The position numbers and the translations under genes were made by a program. Shown here piece after piece: positions 16,342 to 22,465 of a stretch of 22,465 nt of DNA; the stretch's first letter is position 1; each line of letters begins with the position of its first letter. Origin of the DNA: Serpens sp035306625 (GTDB taxonomy: Bacteria; Pseudomonadota; Gammaproteobacteria; Pseudomonadales; Pseudomonadaceae); contig DATGNS010000155.1 of the NCBI GenBank assembly GCA_035306625.1, forward strand, positions 1-22,465. Direction: 5' to 3'. A model generated the notes under the pieces. The model was not told the origin of the DNA and did no database searches. It worked only from the letters and a program-made list of their open reading frames with translations.

Positions 16342-17283
16342 TCAGCGCGGGGAGGCTTCGCGCCGCGCGACCCACTGGCGATATTCGAAACCCAGCACCA
16401 CCAGCAGGGAGAGGGCGAAGGGCAGCAACAGGTAGAAGCCGCGGAACACGATCAGGGCCGCCAGCACGTCGGTGGTGGCGATCTCCGGCAGGGCGGCGAT
16501 GAAGGTCACTTCCAGCACCCCCAGGCCGCCCGGAGCGTGGGACAGCAGGGCCAGCGAGAAGGAGGCGAGGAACACGCCCAGCACCACCAGGTAGCCGGGG
16601 TTGGTTTCCGCGGGCAGGGCGAAGTAGATGATCGCCGCGGCGCACAGCAGCTCCAGCGGACCGGCCAGCAGCTGGTCGCGCACCACCGACAGGCGCGGAT
16701 ACTCGATCTTCAGCTTGCCGAACTCGCGGGGCCGGAACTGCAGCCAGGAGCCCAGCACGTACAGGGCCACGAAGGTCAGCATGCCGCAGCCGATCAGCAC
16801 CGACACCAGGGGGGTGACGTCGGCGACGCGGTGGATCAGCTCGGGCTGGATGACCAGCACCACGCCGCCGGCAAAGATCGCGCCGAGGGTGAAGGTGAAG
16901 GAGCAGAAGACGATCAGCAGGCCGATCTCCTGGGGCGACAGGCCCTTGGTGCGATAGGCGCGGTAGCGCACCAGGGCGCCGGAGAACACCGAGGCGCCGA
17001 TGTTGTGGGCCAGGGCATAGGTGGTGAAGGAGCAGAGGGTGATGAACCAGAACGAGATTTTCTTGCCCAGGTGCTTCAGGGCGATGCGGTCGTAGCAGGC
17101 CAGGGCGGCATAGGCGCCGGTGGTAGCCAGGGCAGCCAGCAGCCACTGGCTGGGGGCGATGGCCAGCAGGCTGTCGGCCAGGTCGTCCAGCGAGATGTCG
17201 CGAATCTCGTGGTAGAGCAGGAAGCAGGAGAACACCACAGCGCCGACACCGATGAGGCTCCAGATGACATCGCTCCTCTTCAT
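16342..17283 (-). CDS. YbhN-like (LPG synthase transmembrane / UPF0104) membrane protein
   Basis: A 313-residue integral membrane protein with about eight helices. The region HNIGASVFSGALVRYRAY followed by RTKGLSPQEIGL, and the signature SHAPGGLGVLEVTF, identify the LPG_synthase_TM family, the flippase-type membrane half of MprF that also occurs alone as YbhN. No aminoacyl-transferase domain is attached, so it is not a full lysyl-phosphatidylglycerol synthase. Lipid translocation is a reasonable guess, not shown. ATG 17283 is preceded by GGAG; a much longer upstream frame has no support. It opens a probable three-gene unit with DUF6152 and DUF6644. Confidence 0.87.
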   Translation of the reverse strand: MKRSDVIWSLIGVGAVVFSCFLLYHEIRDISLDDLADSLLAIAPSQWLLAALATTGAYAALACYDRIALKHLGKKISFWFITLCSFTTYALAHNIGASVFSGALVRYRAYRTKGLSPQEIGLLIVFCSFTFTLGAIFAGGVVLVIQPELIHRVADVTPLVSVLIGCGMLTFVALYVLGSWLQFRPREFGKLKIEYPRLSVVRDQLLAGPLELLCAAAIIYFALPAETNPGYLVVLGVFLASFSLALLSHAPGGLGVLEVTFIAALPEIATTDVLAALIVFRGFYLLLPFALSLLVVLGFEYRQWVARREASPR

Positions 17284-17377
17284 TGGCTCGGCTCCACGGC
17301 GTGTTGGTGTACGAAGAAAATGATCAGCTGAGGGTAGGCAACCCGTCGGCCTCTTTCGAAGAAAAAGGGCGGCGCGC

Positions 17378-17406
17378 AGTATCACCAAGCCAGGCCGCGT
17401 GCTCAA
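17378..17406 (-). promoter_or_regulatory. Promoter for the YbhN-like unit
   Basis: On the minus strand TTGAGC (17406-17401) and GATACT (17383-17378) are 17 bases apart and each match their sigma-70 hexamer at four positions. Transcription would begin near 17371, giving a leader of about 88 bases before ATG 17283. Confidence 0.4.
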
Positions 17407-17454
17407 CCGCTGCCGGGGCCGGTGACGTAACCATGTGTTTCGCAAGGACTTGGT

Positions 17455-17952
17455 TCATTGCAACGCACACACCATGTAGGTGGCCGGTACCTGGTAGCTG
17501 CCCAGGTGCTCCAGGTGATCCGGGTCCGGACGGCGCGGGCTGTAGCCCAGGCGGCTCCAGAACTCGCTGGATTCCTGTACCGAGACCAGGGCGGAAAAGC
17601 GTAGCTGCTGGCGGTGCGCCTGGCCGAGGGCCTCGTGCACCAGGGCCGGTCCGATGCGACGACCTGCCGCACGCCGGGCCACGGCGAGATCGTGCAGGTA
17701 CAGGCAGTCGGGCCGGTCGGGAATCTCGAAGTCGCCGTCCAGGGGCGTGACCTTGCCGAGCTGCGACTGATAGGCGAACAGGTAGGCGCACACCCCTTCC
17801 TCGTCCTCGGCGACCCACGCGTGGTCCGGCGCGCTCGCCAGACGGGCGCCGATCACCGCGGCGGATTCCTGCAGGTCGGCGCTGTAGGCTTCAAGCTGAA
17901 TGGCCAGGACAGCGGGGATGTCCCGCTGCTGCATGAGGCGAATGGAAAACAT
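17455..17952 (-). CDS. GNAT-family N-acetyltransferase
   Basis: A 165-residue acetyltransferase. The core acetyl-CoA motif is LYLHDLAVARRAAGRRIGPA, where RRAAGRRIG gives the pyrophosphate-binding R-x-x-G-x-G/A turn; the C-terminal FWSRLGYSPRR is the usual last strand and helix. The N terminus (FSIRLMQQRDIPAVLAIQLEAY) is typical. The substrate (amine of a small molecule, peptide or protein) is not predictable. The ATG at 17952 has no clear ribosome binding site, but an in-frame ATG at 18018 falls inside the predicted -10 and is excluded. The gene is divergent from the DMT permease, with about 157 bases between the start codons. Confidence 0.85.
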   Translation of the reverse strand: MFSIRLMQQRDIPAVLAIQLEAYSADLQESAAVIGARLASAPDHAWVAEDEEGVCAYLFAYQSQLGKVTPLDGDFEIPDRPDCLYLHDLAVARRAAGRRIGPALVHEALGQAHRQQLRFSALVSVQESSEFWSRLGYSPRRPDPDHLEHLGSYQVPATYMVCALQ

Positions 17953-18016
17953 CGGGGGGAACTCGACGGAGACTGACGACACCGCCGCTGAACCGACGGT
18001 ACTTCCGAAGGTCGGC

Positions 18017-18046
18017 ATTCTAGCGCCGGCGGGCCGGCCCTGTCCC
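18017..18046 (-). promoter_or_regulatory. Promoter for the GNAT gene
   Basis: On the minus strand GGGACA (18046-18041, four of six of the -35) and TAGAAT (18022-18017, five of six of the -10) are 18 bases apart. Transcription would begin near 18010, 58 bases before the ATG at 17952. Confidence 0.5.
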
Positions 18047-18069
18047 GTGCCGCGACAATCGGATGAGTA

Positions 18070-18086
18070 TATACTTAGCAGGCTAA
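18070..18086 (+). promoter_or_regulatory. -10 element and SlyA/MarR-type operator for the DMT permease gene
   Basis: TATACT (18070-18075) is a good -10 hexamer, though no -35 is evident. It runs into TTAGCAGGCTAA (18075-18086), a perfect 5-2-5 inverted repeat that matches the SlyA consensus TTAGCAAGCTAA at 11 of 12 bases. A MarR-family protein bound here would cover the -10 and start of transcription. No MarR gene lies in this window. Confidence 0.5.
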
Positions 18087-18109
18087 CTAATTCTCGCCGT
18101 GATTTCCTG

Positions 18110-18973
18110 ATGACTCCCAATCCCCTGTTCGGTGTCGCGCTGATCCTGCTGTCGGGTTTCATGCTGGCCAGCCACGACGCCCTGTCCAAACAGCTGGCCC
18201 TGCTCTATTCGGTGTTTCTGATCGTCTGGGCGCGCAACCTGACCCAGCTGCTGGCCATGACCGTCGCCTTCGCACCGCGCATGGGACTGAATCTGGTGCG
18301 CACCCGGCGCCCGCTGCTGCAGTTTGCCCGGGCCATGAGTCAGGTGGGCATCAGCGTCTGTCTGCTGGTCGGGCTGCGCTACATCCCCCTGGGCGAGGCC
18401 ACGGCGGTGATGTTCCTGTCGCCGCTGTTCGTCACCCTGCTGTCGGTCTGGCTGCTCAAGGAGCGGGTCAGTATCGGACAATGGGCCTCTGTGCTGCTGG
18501 GCTTTGCCGGCGTGCTGATCATCGTGCGCCCGGGCGGCGCGCTGTTCACGCCGGCCATTCTCTGGCCGCTGGCCGCCTCGTTGTGCCTGAGCGGCTATCA
18601 GCTGCTGACCCGCCGCCTCAATGGCACCGACCACCCGATCACCACCAACTACCTGAGCGGGCTGGTCGGCACCCTGCTGTTCAGTCTGGCGCTGCCCTTC
18701 GTTTGGGAGCTGCCGCAGTGGCCGCACCTGGCGATGATGATCGGCATGGGCCTGCTCGGCATGGCCGGCCATCTGCTGCTGACCCGCGCCTATGCCCACG
18801 GCAGCGCGGCGATGCTGGCGCCCTTCACCTATGGCCAGATCTTCTTCGCCACCCTGCTGGGCGCGGTGGTCTTCGATCATCTGCCCGATGCCCTGGGCAT
18901 CCTGGGCATGGTGGTGCTGATCGCCAGCGGGGCGCTCTCGGTGCTGCTGCGGCGTCTGGCCGCCCGCCCCTGA
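18110..18973 (+). CDS. DMT-superfamily permease with two EamA domains
   Basis: A 287-residue inner-membrane protein with about ten helices arranged as two EamA repeats. The first repeat begins GVALILLSGFMLASHDALSKQ and ends with ATAVMFLSPLFVTLLSVWLLKERVS, the second runs from ILWPLAASLCLSGYQLLTRRL to YGQIFFATLLGAVVFDHLPD; the end-of-repeat LxPlf...lLGxxvf signatures are typical. Such carriers export metabolites or amino acids; the substrate is unknown. ATG 18110 was chosen because the frame upstream overlaps the -10 and operator. No Shine-Dalgarno element is evident in its roughly 28-base leader. Confidence 0.9.
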   Translation: MTPNPLFGVALILLSGFMLASHDALSKQLALLYSVFLIVWARNLTQLLAMTVAFAPRMGLNLVRTRRPLLQFARAMSQVGISVCLLVGLRYIPLGEATAVMFLSPLFVTLLSVWLLKERVSIGQWASVLLGFAGVLIIVRPGGALFTPAILWPLAASLCLSGYQLLTRRLNGTDHPITTNYLSGLVGTLLFSLALPFVWELPQWPHLAMMIGMGLLGMAGHLLLTRAYAHGSAAMLAPFTYGQIFFATLLGAVVFDHLPDALGILGMVVLIASGALSVLLRRLAARP

Positions 18974-18990
18974 GCCGCTTGCATCCCGGG

Positions 18991-19018
18991 CCTGTCCGGT
19001 GCATACCTGTCGGACAGG
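18991..19018 (+). terminator. Hairpin after the DMT permease gene, possible weak terminator
   Basis: CCTGTCCG (18991-18998) pairs perfectly with CGGACAGG (19011-19018) over a 12-base loop. The following ATTCCCTTCC is only partly T-rich. It lies 18 bases past the stop and 21 before the next start codon. Confidence 0.35.
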
Positions 19019-19039
19019 ATTCCCTTCCGGAGGTGCAAC

Positions 19040-19306
19040 ATGGCCGGCGGCTGGACCAGTGACGGCGCGGTACAGGAACAGATCGACAGCAGCATCGAGG
19101 ACGCCATCCAGCGCGCCCGTCGCGAGCTGCCCCGGGGCGAGAGCCTGACCCATTGCGAGGAATGCGACGCCCCCATTCCCCAGGCGCGCCGCGCGGCGCT
19201 GCCCGGCGTGCGTCTGTGCGTGACCTGCCAGGGTGAACGGGACAAGGCCGGCGCCGCCTTCAGCATCTACAACCGGCGCGGCAGCAAGGACAGCCAGCTG
19301 CGCTGA
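19040..19306 (+). CDS. ybiI: DksA/TraR-type C4 zinc-finger protein, YbiI-like
   Basis: An 88-residue protein of the same length as E. coli YbiI, and from memory nearly collinear with it (MA-GW at the start, EDAI-RAR-E-PRGESL, APIPQARR, and the C-terminal YNRRGSKDSQLR). The zinc finger cysteines are C39, C42, C60 and C63 (CEEC then CVTC). Members of the TraR/DksA group bind the RNA polymerase secondary channel, but short YbiI-type proteins lack the long DksA coiled coil and their role is not established. A GGAGG element precedes the ATG at a spacing of six. Single gene, convergent with the aminotransferase gene (one base between stop codons). Confidence 0.93.
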   Translation: MAGGWTSDGAVQEQIDSSIEDAIQRARRELPRGESLTHCEECDAPIPQARRAALPGVRLCVTCQGERDKAGAAFSIYNRRGSKDSQLR

Positions 19307-19307
19307 C

Positions 19308-20612
19308 TCACAGGCTGCCCAGCACCTCGTCGTAGATCGCCAGCGCCTGCGCGACCTCCGCGGCGCTGACGATGCACGGCGGCAGCACATGGATGCGGTT
19401 TTCCACCAGGAAGGGCAGCAGCCCGCGTTCCAGTAACCCGGCTCTTACCCGCGCCATCTGCGTCGGGGCCAGCGGCGTCCTGCGCTGACGGTCGCCGACC
19501 AGCTCCAGTGCCCAGAACAGGCCGATGCCGCGGATGTCGCCGATCACCTCATGCCTTTCAGCCAGCGCCCGCAGCCCGGGGCCGAGCACTTCCTCGCCCA
19601 CCTGGCGGGCGTTGTCCACAACGCCCTCGGCCTGCATGGCGTCCAGGGTGGCGACGATGGCCGCCATGGCCAGCGGGTGGCCGGAGTAGGTCAGGCCGCC
19701 CGGGAAGAAGCGCGTCTCGAAGAAGTCGCTGATGCGGCTGGAGATGATCACCCCGCCGGCCGGCACATAGCCGGAGTTGACCCCCTTGGCGAAGGTGATC
19801 AGGTCCGGCACCACATCGAAGCGCTCCAGCGCCAGCCAGCTGCCGCAGCGGCCGAAGCCGGCCATCACCTCGTCGAGGATCAAGAGCAGGCCGAACTCGT
19901 CGGCCAGCGCCCGCACGCCCTGCAGGTAGCCGGGCGGCGGCACCAGAATGCCGACGCTGCCGGGCACGGTTTCCAGCAGGATGGCGGCGATGGTGGCGGG
20001 GCCCTCGCTCTCGATCACCCGGCGCAGGTGGTGCAGGGCGCGTTCGCATTCCTCCTGCTCGCTGGTGGCATGGAACTCGCTGCGGTACAGGTGCGGCCCG
20101 AAGAAGTGCACATGGCCGGTGGCGTACTCGTTGGACAGGCGCCGCCCCTCGCCGGTGGCGACGATGGCCGCGCCGGTGTTGCCGTGGTATGAGCGGTAGG
20201 CGGAGAGGATCTTCGGCCGGCCGGTGAACAGCCGCGCCATGCGCATGGCGTTCTCGTTGGCATCCGCCCCGGCGTTGGTGAAGAACACCTTGGCAAAGCC
20301 CTCCGGCGCCCGTTCGATGATGCGCCTGGCCGCCTCGCCGCGCATCAGGTTGGCGGTGGCCGGGGCGATGGTGGCCAGGGTGGCGGCCTGCTCCCGGATG
20401 GCGGCCACCACCTTCGGATGCTGGTGACCCAGATTGGTGAACACCAGCTGGCTGCTGAAATCCAGGTATTCGCGCCCGTCGTGGTCCCACAGGCGACAGC
20501 CCTGGCCACCGGCGATGACCAGCGGATCGAGATTGCCCTGGGTGGACCAGGAGTGGAAGACGTACTGGCGATCCAGATCGTGGACGTACTGGTTGCTGAT
20601 GCGCTGCGGCAT
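19308..20612 (-). CDS. Class III PLP-dependent aminotransferase (omega-amino acid/amine type)
   Basis: A 434-residue fold-type I aminotransferase. The PLP lysine is K276 in DLITFAKGVNSGYVPAGG, the cofactor aspartate is in LILDEVMAGFGR, and the substrate/cofactor region is FFTNAGADANENAMRMAR. The N-terminal GCRLWDHDGREYLDFSS and GHQHPKVVAAI are typical of class III. GADANE in place of the GSEANE usual in GABA and ornithine aminotransferases hints at a different substrate set, such as taurine, beta-alanine or diamines with pyruvate as acceptor; this cannot be settled by eye. ATG 20612 has GAGG seven bases before it. It follows the kinase gene on the same strand after 80 bp. Confidence 0.88.
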   Translation of the reverse strand: MPQRISNQYVHDLDRQYVFHSWSTQGNLDPLVIAGGQGCRLWDHDGREYLDFSSQLVFTNLGHQHPKVVAAIREQAATLATIAPATANLMRGEAARRIIERAPEGFAKVFFTNAGADANENAMRMARLFTGRPKILSAYRSYHGNTGAAIVATGEGRRLSNEYATGHVHFFGPHLYRSEFHATSEQEECERALHHLRRVIESEGPATIAAILLETVPGSVGILVPPPGYLQGVRALADEFGLLLILDEVMAGFGRCGSWLALERFDVVPDLITFAKGVNSGYVPAGGVIISSRISDFFETRFFPGGLTYSGHPLAMAAIVATLDAMQAEGVVDNARQVGEEVLGPGLRALAERHEVIGDIRGIGLFWALELVGDRQRRTPLAPTQMARVRAGLLERGLLPFLVENRIHVLPPCIVSAAEVAQALAIYDEVLGSL

Positions 20613-20692
20613 GGACACCTCTGAAGGGGGGAAGCGGAGCGCATTGAAGATAGGTTCCCCGGGGGATTTGCGCCTGGCGGCAAGCACCCGGC

Positions 20693-21541
20693 TCACCAAA
20701 CGGATGGCACCTGCAGGGAGTGGCGCAGCTCGGCGCGCTGCAGCCAGCGATCCTGGGCGGTCCGGATCACCTCGGCGCGGGAGGGCGCGGCCGGGGCGCG
20801 CCGCCGATAGGCTTCGAGCAGTCGGTCGGCCAGGGGCGCGAGCCGGAAGAAGCTGTCCGGCAGCGCCGGGTGCTGGTCCGCCTGGATGATGAACGAGGAA
20901 AGGATGCGCCCCAGCTCGCGAAGGATCAGTTCCTGCGGCGCTGGCCCGTCGAACAGCTGCACGCCGTCCAGGTCCCAGACGCCAAGCTGATCATCCAGCC
21001 GATAGATGTTGGTGAGCTTCAGGTCGCCATGGTAGACGCCAGCCTGGTGCAAGCCGGCCGCCAGTTCGCCGGCGTCGACCAGCAGGCCGGGCGAAGGGTC
21101 GACAGCCATCAGGGCTTCCAGCGACCGGGTGGTGTCGAGGGCTTCGGTCACCAGGTAGCAGCACCTGAGATAGCGGCCCCGGCGCCGCTCGCCCGCGCCA
21201 TAGGCCCGGGGGGTGTGGATGCCGGCGGCGCGAAGCACCTGCGCGGCCGCCGCCGCGCGGAGGGTGCGCGCCGGGCGGAACAGGTAGCGCAGGCTGTACT
21301 GCAGGCCCTTGTTGTTGTTGCGCTTGACGAACAGCGGGCCGCCCTCGGCGCGCACGATGCCGGCGTTGGTGTTGCGGGTGTTCTTCTTCAGATCGCCGGC
21401 CAGCAGCGCGCTGTCGATGTGGCCGAGGAGGGCGATGACATCGTCACGGCGCTCCGAGGGCGGCAGGTAGAAATCCAGGTCGTCACGCTGAATGCGCAGC
21501 AGCGCCGGGTCGTCGAACCAGGCGCGCAGGATATTGGCCAT
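20693..21541 (-). CDS. Lipopolysaccharide kinase (InaA/WaaP/KdkA-like) family protein
   Basis: A 282-residue small kinase-fold protein. The catalytic loop is VYHGDLKLTNIYRL with D173, and the metal-binding segment LGVWDLDGVQLF replaces the DFG of protein kinases; GPLFVKRNNNKGLQYSLRYLF carries the probable ATP lysine. This pattern belongs to the LPS kinase (Kdo/WaaP) group, which phosphorylates sugars of the LPS inner core, and to InaA, whose substrate is not known. No other LPS gene is near, so InaA-like is the safer name. ATG 21541 was chosen; the ATG at 21574 has no usable ribosome binding site. It lies between urtE (81 bp upstream) and the aminotransferase. Confidence 0.85.
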   Translation of the reverse strand: MANILRAWFDDPALLRIQRDDLDFYLPPSERRDDVIALLGHIDSALLAGDLKKNTRNTNAGIVRAEGGPLFVKRNNNKGLQYSLRYLFRPARTLRAAAAAQVLRAAGIHTPRAYGAGERRRGRYLRCCYLVTEALDTTRSLEALMAVDPSPGLLVDAGELAAGLHQAGVYHGDLKLTNIYRLDDQLGVWDLDGVQLFDGPAPQELILRELGRILSSFIIQADQHPALPDSFFRLAPLADRLLEAYRRRAPAAPSRAEVIRTAQDRWLQRAELRHSLQVPSVW

Positions 21542-21622
21542 GGGCGGGCTTCCCTCCGTGGCCGGGGCCTGCATGCTCCCGGTCCACTCAGGGTAGACCC
21601 GCGCTCCGCTCGGGGTGTTCCG

Positions 21623-22321
21623 TCAGATGGCCACCAGCCCGCGCACGCCGTCGCGCTCCATGTCCGCGCCGCGTCCGCGCTGCACGACCTCGCCACGACT
21701 CATCACCAGGTACTGGTCGGCCAGTTCGGCGGCGAAGTCGTAGAACTGCTCGACCAGCAGGATGGCCATGTCGCCGCGGGCGGCGAGTTTCCTGATCACC
21801 GCGCCGATCTCCTTGATCACCGAGGGCTGGATGCCTTCGGTGGGCTCGTCGAGGATCAGCAGGCGCGGGCGGCTGGCCAGGGCGCGGCCGATGGCCAGCT
21901 GCTGCTGCTGGCCGCCGGACAGGTCGCCGCCACGCCGGTGCTGCATTTCCCGCAGCACCGGGAACAGCTCGTAGATGAACCCCGGCACTTCCTTCGCTTC
22001 GCTGGCGCTGAAGCGCGACAGGCCCATCAGCAGGTTTTCCTCCACGGTCAGGCGCGGAAAGATCTCGCGGCCCTGGGGCACGTAGGCGATACCGGCCTGC
22101 ACCCGCTGGTGCGGCTTGAGGCCGGTGATGGGCTTGTCCTCCCAGCGCACCTCGCCCTCTTTCGCGGGAATCAGGCCCATCAGGCATTTCAACAGGGTGG
22201 TCTTGCCGACGCCGTTGCGGCCGAGCAGGCAGGTGACCTCGCCGACGCGGGCCTCGAACGACAGCCCGCGCAGGATGTGGCTGCCGCCGTAGTACTGGTG
22301 TAGCGATTGGACTTGCAGCAT
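21623..22321 (-). CDS. urtE: Urea ABC transporter, ATP-binding subunit UrtE
   Basis: A 232-residue ABC ATPase of the branched-chain amino acid/urea type. Walker A is GRNGVGKTTLLK, the signature LSGGQQQQLAIGRAL, Walker B LLILDEPTEGIQPSV, and the switch histidine is replaced by the usual VEQ form (ILLVEQFYDFA). NGVGKT in Walker A, YGGSHILRG near the start and EPTEGIQPSVI separate UrtE from LivF. With UrtD and the permeases UrtB/UrtC it powers uptake of urea bound by UrtA. AAGGG precedes the ATG at about eight bases. It follows urtD on the same strand, with a 110-base gap that holds a REP hairpin. Confidence 0.93.
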   Translation of the reverse strand: MLQVQSLHQYYGGSHILRGLSFEARVGEVTCLLGRNGVGKTTLLKCLMGLIPAKEGEVRWEDKPITGLKPHQRVQAGIAYVPQGREIFPRLTVEENLLMGLSRFSASEAKEVPGFIYELFPVLREMQHRRGGDLSGGQQQQLAIGRALASRPRLLILDEPTEGIQPSVIKEIGAVIRKLAARGDMAILLVEQFYDFAAELADQYLVMSRGEVVQRGRGADMERDGVRGLVAI

Positions 22322-22390
22322 CTCGATGCCCTTTGCGTTTCTTCGGCGGCCCTGCCGGGGGCATGGCCGTCTACGGTTCCTGTGAGTGAG

Positions 22391-22420
22391 GTAGGGCGGT
22401 CAACGCCCGCGTTGGCCGCC
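22391..22420. repeat. Single REP, GTAGGGCGGTC family, between urtD and urtE
   Basis: It begins GTAGGGCGGTC like the copies at 4018 and 4103, then folds: GGCGGTCAACGC (22395-22406) pairs with GCGTTGGCCGCC (22409-22420) around two bases, with the same T/G wobble position. No inverted partner is visible inside the window. Confidence 0.7.
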
Positions 22421-22431
22421 GCAAGGCGCCG

Positions 22432-22465
22432 TCAGCGCCCCAGATACACCTCGATCACCCGTTCG
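22432..22465 (-). CDS. urtD: Urea ABC transporter ATP-binding subunit UrtD, C-terminal tip (5' part outside window)
   Basis: Ten codons and a TGA (22434-22432) remain, reading ERVIEVYLGR. This ending is typical of UrtD, and the adjacent urtE on the same strand supports it. Too short for more. Confidence 0.75.
   Translation of the reverse strand, partial: ERVIEVYLGR

Noticed and set aside
20720..22303. Plus-strand open frame opposite the kinase and urtE
   Set aside because: It crosses two real genes on the other strand and has shadow composition.

Overview
The window reads as chromosomal DNA of a Pseudomonas-type gammaproteobacterium. It is GC-rich throughout. It carries a periplasmic azurin, a type II NADH dehydrogenase, a DesT/FabR-like TetR regulator, a P. 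fragi-type lipase and a urea (urt) transporter, plus two classes of REP/REPIN hairpin repeats. From memory, the order dnaB - alr - ygiQ - azurin is also found in P. aeruginosa. No insertion sequence, prophage, CRISPR array, rRNA or tRNA was seen. Nearly all of the window is explained by ordinary-looking genes, so the more interesting signals lie in the short gaps.

Layout. Positions 2-3967 (+) hold the 3' end of dnaB, alr and a ygiQ-type radical SAM gene, with a REPIN and an extended -10 promoter before ygiQ. A second REPIN of another family lies at 4018-4103. A minus-strand DUF5924/DUF2914 membrane protein follows, with an unannotated 23-codon ORF (5273-5344, -) in front of it, and then azurin on the plus strand. 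A 374-base gap (5955-6328) carries a perfect DnaA box, two palindromes, a 12-bp inverted repeat and a near-consensus ANR/DNR site. A TetR repressor (-) is divergent from an AEC-family permease (+), which is followed by a cytoplasmic-looking lipase whose ribosome binding site is buried in a hairpin.

Positions 9051-15350 form a cyclic-di-GMP block. A Cache-like GGDEF-EAL protein (+) is preceded by a perfect PHO box, followed by NDH-2 (+) and a convergent MASE3-PAS-GGDEF-EAL protein (-). Next comes a minus-strand cluster of a YbhN-like flippase-type membrane protein, DUF6152 and DUF6644, then a GNAT acetyltransferase (-). The GNAT gene is divergent from a DMT/EamA permease (+) that has a SlyA/MarR-type operator over its start region. 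A YbiI-type zinc-finger protein (+) follows. The window closes on the minus strand with urtD (3' tip), urtE, an InaA/WaaP-like kinase and a class III aminotransferase.

Common themes: phosphate, oxygen and respiratory status are plausible inputs (PHO box, ANR-like box, azurin, NDH-2), and two bifunctional c-di-GMP enzymes surround NDH-2. No clearly new multi-gene system was recognised. The best leads are the PHO box in front of the GGDEF-EAL gene, the 23-aa microprotein, the covarying REP family (one copy between urtD and urtE), the SlyA-like operator, the lipase anti-Shine-Dalgarno hairpin, and a possible ANR-driven small transcript downstream of the TetR gene.
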